Assembly (NCBI GenBank): GCA_019187405.1
Contig: JABAQZ010000011.1
Location: forward strand, 124,001 to 188,000
Direction of reading: 5' to 3'
Length of the DNA: 64,000 nucleotides
Source of the DNA: Ignavibacteria bacterium
GTDB taxonomy: Bacteria > Bacteroidota > Ignavibacteria > Tepidaquicellales > Tepidaquicellaceae
Shown piece by piece: positions 18,304 through 27,628 of this stretch. The first letter of the stretch is position 1; each line of letters starts with the position of its first letter. Made by a program: the position numbers and the translations under genes. The notes under the pieces are model-generated. The model ran no database searches. It was given only the letters and a program-made list of their open reading frames with translations, and was not told the origin of the DNA.

Positions 18304-19362
18304 TTGAATCCCATAAATTTTTACAAATATCTTCCTTACTATTTTAGGAAGAGATTCAAAGAAAAATATATTATAATAGAGAGTGATGATTGGGGAATGG
18401 AAAGAGCGCTTACTGTCGAAACTTTGGAATGGATGAAATCAAAATTCGGTAAGGAAAATTTTACGAGATGGACGACAGATGCATTGGAAACAAACGAGGA
18501 TCTTGACCTGTTGTTTGATTTGCTGAATTCTGTCAGAAATAAATACGGCAGTTGTCCGGTTATTACGGCAAATTTTATAACACATAACATTGACTATGAG
18601 AATGGCGGCGAACTTAAATTCAAACCAATCAGCAAAGGATTCAATCCGGAATCTGAAGATGTCCGTGAAAAATATTTTGCCGGAATAAGCAATGGCTGTA
18701 TATTTCCACAACTACACGGATATTCTCATTATAATTTAACTAATCTCAAAAAGTATTTCGAGAGTCACGAAGGCAGAGAGGCTTTTATGAAAAAAAATTT
18801 ACCGGCTAAATCAACGATAAAATCGAATTTATCATTTCTTCACGGCGAATTGAGCAAAGCAAACAGCGAAGCAAAAATGATTTCAGATGCTGCCGAAGAT
18901 TTTAATAAAATTTTTGGTTTTTATTCATCAACTTTGATTCCTCCCGCTTTCATATTTGATATGGGATTTTCTGAGACATTATTAAAGAATAAAATAACAA
19001 TGGTACAATCTTCAAACAGATTAATAAACTCTGACAAGAAAAAATGCATGATTCCATTTTTCAGGAAGAAAAAAGGAATTGTCTGGTCAATTAGAAATGC
19101 AAGGCTTGATCCGTATCCCGGATATGATTATAACCATGAGCAATGTTTGCATTCAATAAAAAGGGCATTTGCAAATAATTCTCCTGCAATTATAGATTTT
19201 CACAGAGTAAATATTTCAGGTAAATTTGCTCCTGAATACAGAAGCAGAACGTTGACAGAATTTAAAAAACTGACTGAAGGAATATTTAAGAGCTGGCCGG
19301 ACGTAAAATTCATTCATTCACAAAAATTAAATGAAATGCTTTGGCAACACCAAGTCAGATAG
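18304..19362 (+). CDS. Polysaccharide-deacetylase-like protein
   Basis: This 352-residue protein has features of the glycoside hydrolase/deacetylase (NodB-like) fold. IIIESDDWGM carries two Asp residues (28-29) where NodB enzymes have their first motif, and QLHGYSHYN gives the HxxxH pair His138 and His142. The next step DFHRVN at about residue 299 could supply another His. It has no signal peptide, so it would act in the cytoplasm on a precursor or lipid-linked sugar; that is unusual, because most polysaccharide deacetylases act outside. The family match is distant. The start is TTG, and the last 22 bases overlap the next gene. Confidence 0.6.
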   Translation: MNPINFYKYLPYYFRKRFKEKYIIIESDDWGMERALTVETLEWMKSKFGKENFTRWTTDALETNEDLDLLFDLLNSVRNKYGSCPVITANFITHNIDYENGGELKFKPISKGFNPESEDVREKYFAGISNGCIFPQLHGYSHYNLTNLKKYFESHEGREAFMKKNLPAKSTIKSNLSFLHGELSKANSEAKMISDAAEDFNKIFGFYSSTLIPPAFIFDMGFSETLLKNKITMVQSSNRLINSDKKKCMIPFFRKKKGIVWSIRNARLDPYPGYDYNHEQCLHSIKRAFANNSPAIIDFHRVNISGKFAPEYRSRTLTEFKKLTEGIFKSWPDVKFIHSQKLNEMLWQHQVR

Positions 19363-20009
19363 GTTATCTTAGAATAAATTTAGATCTAATTAAAGAGCCG
19401 GTATTGATAGTCGGCTCTAAGCAGTATGATTTTGACAAAATGAGTATAAGAAAATTTCTCGATGGCAAAGGTATCTCCATTGTAACGGGAATTGATATTT
19501 CAGAAGGTGAAGGCGTTGACGAAGTAGCCGACATAACAATTAAAGACTCGGAATTTTTTAAAAAAAATCAGGAGAGATTTAACACGGTGCTTTGCATGGA
19601 GATTATGACACATGTAAAAAATCCGTTTGCTGCTGCAGACAATATTATGAAACTGCTTGCCATAAACGGAACTGCGTTATTTTCGGAATGCTTTGTCAGA
19701 AAGATTTCAAAAATGCCTGCCGATTACTGGAGGTTTACTTATGACGGAACAAAGATGCTTTTTTCAGGGCTTGAGTTTGACGATTCAAAAGCAATGATAT
19801 CGCTTACACGGGAAAAAAAAGAAATGCTTCTTCCATTAAAGCATCCACTTCCTCAGATTTTGCCTGAAAAACATACTGATGAATCTGTTACGGGATATTT
19901 TCTGAGGAGATTGCACAGAAAATTTTTATCAAAAGGAATTTTTGGAATGTCAAGACTCTTTCCGGAAATAACAATCTATTCAGCAGGTTATAAGAAATTA
20001 AAAGCGTGA
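19341..20009 (+). CDS. Methyltransferase-like protein with degenerate SAM motif
   Basis: This 222-residue protein resembles class I methyltransferases in its second half: VLCMEIMTHVKNPFAAADNI, then LFSECFVRK and MPADYWRFTYDG, a block common in glycan-cluster methyltransferases. Motif I is unusual (LIVGSKQYDF, with no GxGxG). SAM binding is therefore uncertain. The TTG start lies inside the end of the preceding deacetylase-like gene in another frame. Confidence 0.55.
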   Translation: MATPSQIGYLRINLDLIKEPVLIVGSKQYDFDKMSIRKFLDGKGISIVTGIDISEGEGVDEVADITIKDSEFFKKNQERFNTVLCMEIMTHVKNPFAAADNIMKLLAINGTALFSECFVRKISKMPADYWRFTYDGTKMLFSGLEFDDSKAMISLTREKKEMLLPLKHPLPQILPEKHTDESVTGYFLRRLHRKFLSKGIFGMSRLFPEITIYSAGYKKLKA

Positions 20010-20019
20010 AAAGAATAAT

Positions 20020-21003
20020 ATGAAATCCGGTGTTTCAATAATCACTCCTCTTTATAACGGGATAAATACTCTTTATGAAACTTATGAAAGTATTTTAAAT
20101 CAGGATTATGATTTATGGGAATGGATTTTATTTGACGACGGCAGCAAAGACAATACACAGAAGCTTGCCAGAGAAATTTCCGGTAAGCATCCGGACAAAA
20201 TATTTTTTTACGAGCATGAAGGGAATAAAAATTTCGGTACGGCATTCACTCGAAACCGTGCCGTGGAAAAATCAAAATATGAGATCTTATCTTTTATTGA
20301 TCAAGATGATGTATGGTATAATGACAGACTGAGCCACCAACTGAAGATTTTTTCACTGCATTCCGATTGTGCAATGATTTGGGGTCCTTCTTTGTATTGG
20401 TATAAAGACAGAGAATTCAAGCAGCCCGTCGGTTACAAAGCAAAAGGGCTTGAAAGCGGAATGTATTTGCCTCCGGAATTTATAAAAATATTTTTGAGCA
20501 ATTTCTGGGGAACACCGCTGCCGAGCGCTACTTTGATTAAGAAAAAAAACTTTAACAGTGTAAACGGTTATGAAGAAAGCATCAAAGGCTCGGAAGATAT
20601 TGTACTCTGGCTGAAGATTGCTGATAAATTCCCGGTTTATTATGAGGATAAAATACTTGTAAAATACAGAAAGCATTCCGCATCTACTTTGAGAACTGCA
20701 AATGAAAGCGGCGAGATGAATGAATGGAACATTGTTTTTTACAGATGGGTATTGGAATTTCTTAAAGACAGCAAAGCCGGAAATGAACTAACAGATGATA
20801 TTGAATTTAAGTTATACAACTGCTTAAAAAAAATTTCTTCCGGAAACAATTATTTTATCAGCAGAAAAATTCTCTATGATAAACTCTGCGAATTTCCTGA
20901 AATTAAAGATAAATACAGGAAAGATTTTTTGCTTGACATAATTTTACCATACAAATTATCCTCAAAAATATCCGCTAAGCTTAGATTTGACTTCTTTAAA
21001 TAA
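20020..21003 (+). CDS. Glycosyltransferase family 2
   Basis: This 327-residue GT-A protein starts SGVSIITPLYNGINTLYETY. It contains ILFDDGSKDNT and the metal-binding IDQDD (residues 93-97), then SEDIVLWLKIAD with the catalytic-type acidic residues. It is an inverting transferase, cytoplasmic or membrane-associated, donor unknown. It begins with ATG, ten bases after the previous stop. Confidence 0.92.
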   Translation: MKSGVSIITPLYNGINTLYETYESILNQDYDLWEWILFDDGSKDNTQKLAREISGKHPDKIFFYEHEGNKNFGTAFTRNRAVEKSKYEILSFIDQDDVWYNDRLSHQLKIFSLHSDCAMIWGPSLYWYKDREFKQPVGYKAKGLESGMYLPPEFIKIFLSNFWGTPLPSATLIKKKNFNSVNGYEESIKGSEDIVLWLKIADKFPVYYEDKILVKYRKHSASTLRTANESGEMNEWNIVFYRWVLEFLKDSKAGNELTDDIEFKLYNCLKKISSGNNYFISRKILYDKLCEFPEIKDKYRKDFLLDIILPYKLSSKISAKLRFDFFK

Positions 21004-21012
21004 ACGGAATAT

Positions 21013-22413
21013 TTGAAAACCCCCGTAATACCCGCCAGGCAGATATTTGCCAGAAAAAAAACAGAGCATTCTCTTAACTACAAAGCAATTTGTATTTTTG
21101 CTTCAACCGGTTTTTTCCTTGGTGAAGATACATATTTCAATGATGTTATGGCATTGCAGCCGTTTACTGAATATCTGTTTGATGAAAACGATTACGTAAT
21201 CAGCTCAGATAAATACTGGAGCTGGCATTATAACCCTAAAGATGTTTCACTGAAACAGTCAACGGAAGAGTTTGCACATTTGTTTGAAAAGATTGTTTCA
21301 AAAAATTTAAATGGGAAAAAAATAATTCTGCCTTTATCAGGAGGAATTGACAGCAGGACACAAGCTACGGCAATCGAAGATACAGAAAACATTTTCTGCT
21401 ATTCCTATAAATTCGACAACAGCTTTGACGAGACTAAATACGGGCGAATGATCAGCGAAGCAAGAGGTTTTAAATTCAAAGAGTATGTCATCGAAAAAGG
21501 TTACCTGTGGAACGTCATTGATAGACTCGCAGAAATTAACATGTGTTTTGCGGATTTTACACATCCGAGACAAATGGCAGTGATAGATGACATCAGCAAA
21601 CAAGGTGATGTATTTTTTCTTGGGCATTGGGGAGATGTGTTGTTTGACGATATGAGAGTTGCCGATAATCTAACAAATGAAGAGCAGACGGAGATTGTCA
21701 TAAAAAAAATTATTAAGAAAGGCGGAAAGGAATTGTCCGAAAAGTTATGGGAAGCATGGGGACTCGATGGGAATTTCATTGATTATTTAAAAGAGCGGAT
21801 TTCAGTTTTACTGAAAGAAATAAAAATCGAAAATGCTAATTCAAAAGTAAGAGCATTTAAATCAATGTACTGGGCTCCAAGATGGACGAGTGCAAATATG
21901 AATGTATTCAGCGATTTTCGTCCGGTTTATCTGCCGTATTACAGTGATGAAATGTGCGAGTTTATCTGCGGTATTCCCGAATCAATTTTATCCGGAAGAA
22001 AGATTCAGATTGAATACATTAAAATGAAAAATCCACAGCTTGCAAAGATTCCCTGGCAGACTTATGATCCATTTAATTTATACAACTACGGTAATTATGA
22101 TAAACCGGCTAACATACCTGCAAGAGCATTAGGGAAACTGAAAAGAGTTGTCAGAGAAAAAATTTTTAATAAAAAGAACATTACAAGAAACTGGGAACTG
22201 CAGTTTGCAGGCGATGAAAACGAAAATAAACTGAAGAGTTTTCTTTATGAAGAAATGTTTATAAAAGAGCTTGTACCTGAAGAAACAGTAAACTTATTCT
22301 TCAATAAATTTAAGGCAGATGATCCCGTGATTTATTCTCATCCGGTAAGCATGCTGCTGACATTATCGCTGTTTGTCAAACACTTTTATAAAAATACCGA
22401 TGTCAGCGGATAA
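21013..22413 (+). CDS. Asparagine-synthase-like ATP-pyrophosphatase protein without N-terminal Cys
   Basis: This 466-residue protein has a PP-loop, PLSGGIDSR (Ser109-Arg115), of the asparagine synthetase C-terminal domain. FLGHWGDVLFDDM and LPYYSDEMCEFICGIPESIL follow as in Asn-synthase relatives. The protein starts MKTP, so it lacks the Cys2 nucleophile of the glutaminase domain; residues 30-75 may be a remnant of that domain. It could adenylate a carboxylate of a uronic acid and use free ammonia or another nucleophile, or it could have another role. The start is TTG at 21013. Confidence 0.7.
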   Translation: MKTPVIPARQIFARKKTEHSLNYKAICIFASTGFFLGEDTYFNDVMALQPFTEYLFDENDYVISSDKYWSWHYNPKDVSLKQSTEEFAHLFEKIVSKNLNGKKIILPLSGGIDSRTQATAIEDTENIFCYSYKFDNSFDETKYGRMISEARGFKFKEYVIEKGYLWNVIDRLAEINMCFADFTHPRQMAVIDDISKQGDVFFLGHWGDVLFDDMRVADNLTNEEQTEIVIKKIIKKGGKELSEKLWEAWGLDGNFIDYLKERISVLLKEIKIENANSKVRAFKSMYWAPRWTSANMNVFSDFRPVYLPYYSDEMCEFICGIPESILSGRKIQIEYIKMKNPQLAKIPWQTYDPFNLYNYGNYDKPANIPARALGKLKRVVREKIFNKKNITRNWELQFAGDENENKLKSFLYEEMFIKELVPEETVNLFFNKFKADDPVIYSHPVSMLLTLSLFVKHFYKNTDVSG

Positions 22414-23596
22414 ACTGAAAATAGCAATATACTCGGGTGATATACCATCGACGACATTCATAGAAAATCTGATTGAAGCATTATCAGAACAAGAATTTGA
22501 AGTTTATCTGTTTGGCAAATTGAGAAGGAAAGTGAATTATAAAGAAAACATAAAATTGTTTCCTACGCCGCAGTCATCATTAAGATTGATAATATTTGTA
22601 ATATTAGAAGGAGCTAAGCTGTTTATAAAAAACAAAAGCAAATTTAATAAAACAATCAAACAGCTAAAGAATAAAAATAAAAACAAAAAAAGTTTTGTTA
22701 GAAATCTTGGATTCATACTGCCGGTATTGAATAACCAGCCTGATATTTTTCATATTCAATGGGCAAAGACTGTAAATCTAAATTATGAATTATACAATTT
22801 GCTGGATTGTAAGATTGCTGTGAGTCTTCGCGGAGCACACATTAATTATTCACCGCTAAATGATCCGGAATTAAAAAAAGCTTATGAAATATATTTCCCC
22901 AAAACAGATGGATTTCATGCGGTGTCAAAAGCAATTGCCGGTGAAGCCGTAAAATATGGCGCTGATAAAAATAAAATCAGAGTGATCCATTCAAGCGTAA
23001 AAGATGAATTCCTACTGAGCAATGCAATCAGGAAAAACAGGAATGATATTTTTGAAATAATTTCAATCGGCAGACATCACTGGAAGAAGGGATATCATTA
23101 TGCATTAGATGCCATGAATTATCTTAAGGAAGAAGGGTTCAAGTTCAATTATACCATTATTGCTCAGGGAGATATACCTGAAGAAATTTTATTTCTTCTG
23201 AATGAATACAGACTGAACGATCATGTTAAGATTATAAAAGGAATGGAGCATGTTAAGTTAATGGAAAAATTAAAGAGTTCTGATCTATTGCTGCTGCCGA
23301 GCGTCGAAGAAGGGATAGCAAATGTGGCGCTTGAGGCAATGTCTTCCGGCGTAACAACGCTGTCAACTGATTGCGGAGGCATGAATGAAGTAATCCATAA
23401 CGGGGAAAACGGTTTTATCATACCCGTAAGAGATCCCAAATCTATTTCCGGGAAAATCATGGAAATTTCACGCTCTGATCCTGAAACTCTTTTGAATATA
23501 TCCTTAAATGCGCTTGATACAATTAAGACAGAATTTTCCAGAGAAAAACAAAAAAGAGAATTCAGTGAGTTTTATAATTCACTTGTTGACGGATGA
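22400..23596 (+). CDS. Glycosyltransferase family 4
   Basis: This is a 398-residue GT-B enzyme. I chose the ATG at 22400 (MSADKLKIAIYSGD) rather than a TTG at 22373, because the family's first strand starts just after it; it overlaps the previous gene by 14 bases. The acceptor side has VSLRGAHINYSPLNDPEL. The C-terminal domain has IGRHHWKKGYHYALDAM and LLPSVEEGIANVALEAMSSG. It resembles WcaL-like transferases and is related to the gene that follows. The donor is unknown. Confidence 0.88.
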   Translation: MSADKLKIAIYSGDIPSTTFIENLIEALSEQEFEVYLFGKLRRKVNYKENIKLFPTPQSSLRLIIFVILEGAKLFIKNKSKFNKTIKQLKNKNKNKKSFVRNLGFILPVLNNQPDIFHIQWAKTVNLNYELYNLLDCKIAVSLRGAHINYSPLNDPELKKAYEIYFPKTDGFHAVSKAIAGEAVKYGADKNKIRVIHSSVKDEFLLSNAIRKNRNDIFEIISIGRHHWKKGYHYALDAMNYLKEEGFKFNYTIIAQGDIPEEILFLLNEYRLNDHVKIIKGMEHVKLMEKLKSSDLLLLPSVEEGIANVALEAMSSGVTTLSTDCGGMNEVIHNGENGFIIPVRDPKSISGKIMEISRSDPETLLNISLNALDTIKTEFSREKQKREFSEFYNSLVDG

Positions 23597-24771
23597 AGAT
23601 AGGCATAGTATTATCTGGAATACCTAAATATTCAGAAACATTTTTTCATTATAAGATAAAGGGATTATCGGAAGCAGGTTTTGAAGTAAAAATATTTACC
23701 GGCGATAAAAGGCAGAAAGAATTTCCATATAAGCAATATCCTGCATATCCTGTTTTATCCGGAAAACCATTACGCCAGTTTTTTTTAACATTAATTATCT
23801 TAATTAAGACATTATTTATTGCTCCAAAAAGATTTTTGCGACTTTATTCGGGAGAAATGAAAGATGGGAAATCAATAGGAGAAATATTAAAGACTATTTA
23901 CATTAATGCTCATATAATTACGCATGAGCTTGACTGGCTTCATTTTGGTTTTGCTGCTACCGCAATAAGAAGAGAATTGGCCGCGGGAGTCATGGGGGCA
24001 AAGATGGGTGTGAGTTTTCGCGGATATGACATAAACATATATCCGCTGAAAAATCCTGGATGCTATGATAGACTTTGGAAAAATGTTGACAAAGTTCATA
24101 CAATCTCGGAATATCTTTTTCAGAAAGCTGTTTCGATGGGATTGAATTCAAAAACACCTCATGAAAAAATTACTCCTGCAATTGAACCTGATAAATTCAA
24201 AATAAGAAATTCAGATGGCAGTCTGGGAAATAGAATTCACATACTTACAGTAGGGAGATTAAACTGGATAAAAGATTACGAAACTGCAATTGAGACAATG
24301 AAAATTTTAAAGAGCAAAGGGATAAGTTTTGATTACAATATTATAGGCTCCGGAAGCGAATTGGAAAGATTGAAATTTGCCGTTTATCAGTCGGGACTTG
24401 AAAATGAAGTAAATTTTTTTGGAATAAAGTCACATGAAGAAGTAAGAGTATTAATGATGAACACCGATATTTATTTACAGACAAGCATGCAGGAAGGATT
24501 TTGCGTTTCAGTACTGGAAGCTCAGGCGGCTGGTTTGCCGTGCATTGTAAGCGATGCAGACGGATTAAGGGAAAATGTGATAGATAATTTCACAGGGTGG
24601 ATTGTAAAAAAAAGACGTCCAGATTTGTTTGCAAAAAAAATCATCGAAGTTATAAAAATGAGCAACGAAGAAAGGCTGGAAATCATGAACAATGCGCGTG
24701 CAAGAGCGGAAAAAGATTTCAGTATAAAATTGCAAAACGAAAAATTCAGAAATTTTTTTCTGCAAATTTGA
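23593..24771 (+). CDS. Glycosyltransferase family 4
   Basis: This 392-residue GT-B enzyme is coupled to the previous gene by an ATGA overlap. The acceptor side has SFRGYDINIYPLKNPGCYD and the donor side TVGRLNWIKDYETAIETM and QTSMQEGFCVSVLEAQAAG. The similar placing of RGxxINxYPL/SPL in the two neighbours suggests that they are an old tandem pair. The donor is unknown. Confidence 0.9.
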   Translation: MKIGIVLSGIPKYSETFFHYKIKGLSEAGFEVKIFTGDKRQKEFPYKQYPAYPVLSGKPLRQFFLTLIILIKTLFIAPKRFLRLYSGEMKDGKSIGEILKTIYINAHIITHELDWLHFGFAATAIRRELAAGVMGAKMGVSFRGYDINIYPLKNPGCYDRLWKNVDKVHTISEYLFQKAVSMGLNSKTPHEKITPAIEPDKFKIRNSDGSLGNRIHILTVGRLNWIKDYETAIETMKILKSKGISFDYNIIGSGSELERLKFAVYQSGLENEVNFFGIKSHEEVRVLMMNTDIYLQTSMQEGFCVSVLEAQAAGLPCIVSDADGLRENVIDNFTGWIVKKRRPDLFAKKIIEVIKMSNEERLEIMNNARARAEKDFSIKLQNEKFRNFFLQI

Positions 24772-24786
24772 ATAATAAATCTCAAA

Positions 24787-26268
24787 ATGATCGGATTACT
24801 GCGCACATATAAATCAATAGGAAGGGTGGCAATGATTTTGCTGCTGATTATTCTGATAATTTCTGCTTTAGTAAGCAGAATATATGCAGGCGTGATTCAT
24901 CTCGATGCCGGATATATTGCAGAAATTTTTTTCTTTGGGTGCATTTTAATTTTAGCATTCAAATTATTCAGCGGACGAATATCGCTTTCAGGAGGAGATA
25001 AAATTTTTAAAGCGCTGCTGATTGCAGGTTTATCGCTGAGGATATTATTTGCAGTTCATGACATGATAAACAGACCTGTTCAGGAAAGTGATTACATAAA
25101 GCACGAAAAGTTAGGAGCGCGAATGGCCTTTGAGGGAGAGTTTTATGATTTTGCCGGGGTGGAGCTAAGAAATTTCAGACAGCCCGGACTTCCGTTTTTA
25201 TTTGCGGCCGGACTGCTGGTTTATAATTCACAGGTTACATTTGCTTTGATTATGATACTTATTTCATTAGGCGTGCTTATATCCGGATATTATCTTTTCA
25301 GGGGTCTTAAGAATTCCGGAGCGTTAATTTCTTTTGGTTACATTGCAGTTTCTCCAAACATGCTGTTTATGGCATCTAATTCCAATACTCAGCTTTTATT
25401 TTTTCTGATGATTATTCTGTTGTTTATTGTTTTAAAAAATTATTCCGGAAAATTTTATCAGCTTGTAATAATAGGCGCGCTGCTTGCCGGAGAGATGTAT
25501 GTAAGATTTAATTTTCTGCTGATATTTTTACTCATACCTTATATGATGGAATATTATTCTGTTGCGGGGACCGGAGTTAAATTGAAAGAAGCATTTGCAA
25601 AATCCGGTATAGTAATTTTAATTTTCATAATATTTTACAGTCCGTGGTTAATAAGAAATTACAATGTTTACGGGAAGTTAAGATTAATGCCGAGCGAGGG
25701 ACCGAGATTTTACAGTTCAAATGTAATAAAAGATTACACAAAAGCCGGAGGATACAACGGAATACCTGATTCAGTAATTAACAAATACAAACATCTGCCT
25801 GAATCCGAATTCGACAGAGCTTTAAGAGATGACGCCATAAATTTTGTAATTGCAAATCCTGTAAATTATGCAAAAGGAATACCTTTCAGAATAATGAAAT
25901 ATTCAGGCAGGCAGGACTGGACGATTGGTTATTTCTTTGACCATGCCGGATATTCAAATTCAAGAATTCTAAATGAAATCATTCAGGGAATTGAAAATAT
26001 TTTTTTCTGGATAATCCTGATTTACCCATTGATGTTTTTCATTAAGCGCAAAAGAATGGGAAATCTTTCGGCGTTTATAATTTGGTCTTATTTGATTTAC
26101 TCTCTTCTTCTGCTTTCGGTATCTGAGACAAGATCCAGATACAATTTCCCGTATATACTTTTCCCCGTTTTTGCCGCATCGTTTGTTAATTCAAGCTTTA
26201 AGAACGTTAATAAAGATTTACTTGACGAAGTAGAATCCGGAATTTCCACCAAAGATGAAAGTATTTAA
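24787..26268 (+). CDS. Polytopic glycosyltransferase, GT39-like (GT-C)
   Basis: This 493-residue membrane protein has about ten hydrophobic segments. The first outer loop reads QESDYIKHEKLGARMAFEG, with an acidic residue where GT-C enzymes have their catalytic Asp, and FRQPGLPFLFAAG matches the RPPGYP-like motif of the GT39/ArnT group. Such enzymes use a polyprenyl-phosphate sugar on the periplasmic side. No polyprenyl-phosphate sugar synthase is recognised in the window. The start is ATG; its stop overlaps the next gene by 14 bases. Confidence 0.8.
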   Translation: MIGLLRTYKSIGRVAMILLLIILIISALVSRIYAGVIHLDAGYIAEIFFFGCILILAFKLFSGRISLSGGDKIFKALLIAGLSLRILFAVHDMINRPVQESDYIKHEKLGARMAFEGEFYDFAGVELRNFRQPGLPFLFAAGLLVYNSQVTFALIMILISLGVLISGYYLFRGLKNSGALISFGYIAVSPNMLFMASNSNTQLLFFLMIILLFIVLKNYSGKFYQLVIIGALLAGEMYVRFNFLLIFLLIPYMMEYYSVAGTGVKLKEAFAKSGIVILIFIIFYSPWLIRNYNVYGKLRLMPSEGPRFYSSNVIKDYTKAGGYNGIPDSVINKYKHLPESEFDRALRDDAINFVIANPVNYAKGIPFRIMKYSGRQDWTIGYFFDHAGYSNSRILNEIIQGIENIFFWIILIYPLMFFIKRKRMGNLSAFIIWSYLIYSLLLLSVSETRSRYNFPYILFPVFAASFVNSSFKNVNKDLLDEVESGISTKDESI

Positions 26269-27628
26269 TAATTTCAAAATCATCAGATATCTTAATCCGA
26301 CATGGTATTTCAATCTTCAGCCGGATGCTGAAAAAAATTTCTCCACATGTATTTTTAATTCTCGATACAAGAATTCATTTAAAGGATTAGATAAATCGCT
26401 AAAAGAAGATTCAGAATATTCTTCGACTACAGCAGCTGAACTCGATGCAGGTTATAATTTATGGAACAGAGGTTACCTGATTTACAATAACGGAACGAAA
26501 AGCAGTTTACTCAATCACGAGAATAAGATTTCAGCAATAGACGAATACATATTTGCCAGAAAGTACTATTCAAAAAAGTTTGTTATATATCTTTTACTTC
26601 GAAGCATAGCCGGGTTAACAAATCCGTTTAAGGAGATAAAATCATTTTTCAAAACAAGAAACATTTCAAAGTCGGATACAATTAGGATGAAAGCCGTTTA
26701 CGAATCATTTAATGATTTTAAATCAGAGCTTGTAAGTTCAAACCCTCTTGTCAGCATAATAATACCCACGCTCAACAGATACGAATATCTTAAAGATGTA
26801 TTGACTGATCTTGAAAAGCAGGAGTATAAAAATTTTGAAGTGGTAATAACAGACCAGACTGATACCCCTGACACGGCATTTTACAAAAAATTCAGTTTAA
26901 ATTTAAATGCGGTTTTTCAAAATGAAAAAGGGCAGTGGTATGCAAGGAACGAAGCAATAAAAATTTGTAAAGGTACTCTGCTATTATTTTTTGACGATGA
27001 CTCGAGAGTCGAACCTGATTGGATAACAAATCATTTGAAGTGTCTGGATTATTTCAATGCTGATATATCGGCCGGTGTATCGATATCGGTTACAGGCGAC
27101 AAGGTTCCCGAAAACTACGGCTATTTCAGATGGGCGGATCAGTTCGATTCAGGAAATGCATTGGTAAAAAAGGAAGTGTTCGTAAAAGCAGGAATGTTTG
27201 ACAGGCAGTTTGACGGTCAAAGAATGGGTGACGGTGAATTCGGATTGAGAGCTTATCTAAGCGGATTCAGGAGCATATCAAATCCTTACGCCAAGAGAGT
27301 TCATCTAAAAGTCGGAACAGGCGGATTAAGGCAGATGGGTTCATGGGATGCCTTCAGGCCTAAAAACTTTTTTGCGCCGAGACCGGTTCCGAGCGTACTT
27401 TATTTCTTCAGAAAATATTTTCCTACAAAGAATGTGATTGATGCATTGATTATAAGACTGCTTCCTTCTTTAATTCCATATAAATGGAAAGGAAAAAAAA
27501 TTTTATATCCGCTTTTAATTCCAGCTGCAATCATTTTTTTTCCGGCAATATTAATTCAACTGGCGATTTCTTGGTCTAAATCAACTGCCATGCTCAGACA
27601 AGGAGATAAAATTGAAAAGCTCGTTTAA
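26255..27628 (+). CDS. Glycosyltransferase family 2 with N-terminal extension and C-terminal membrane segment
   Basis: This 457-residue protein has a GT2 domain starting at about residue 165: LVSIIIPTLNRYEYLKDVL, then FEVVITDQTD and LLFFDDDSRV with the metal-binding acids near residue 247. MGDGEFGLRAYLSGF is the acceptor-side acid block. The first 160 residues form an extension with no recognised family. A long hydrophobic stretch near the C-terminus (ILYPLLIPAAIIFFPAILI) should anchor it in the inner membrane. The ATG overlaps the previous gene. Confidence 0.82.
   Translation: MKVFNNFKIIRYLNPTWYFNLQPDAEKNFSTCIFNSRYKNSFKGLDKSLKEDSEYSSTTAAELDAGYNLWNRGYLIYNNGTKSSLLNHENKISAIDEYIFARKYYSKKFVIYLLLRSIAGLTNPFKEIKSFFKTRNISKSDTIRMKAVYESFNDFKSELVSSNPLVSIIIPTLNRYEYLKDVLTDLEKQEYKNFEVVITDQTDTPDTAFYKKFSLNLNAVFQNEKGQWYARNEAIKICKGTLLLFFDDDSRVEPDWITNHLKCLDYFNADISAGVSISVTGDKVPENYGYFRWADQFDSGNALVKKEVFVKAGMFDRQFDGQRMGDGEFGLRAYLSGFRSISNPYAKRVHLKVGTGGLRQMGSWDAFRPKNFFAPRPVPSVLYFFRKYFPTKNVIDALIIRLLPSLIPYKWKGKKILYPLLIPAAIIFFPAILIQLAISWSKSTAMLRQGDKIEKLV

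Noticed and set aside
22373-22375. TTG as start of the GT4 gene at 22.4 kb
   Set aside because: The ATG at 22400 fits the family start, and the longer version overlaps the previous gene by 41 bases.
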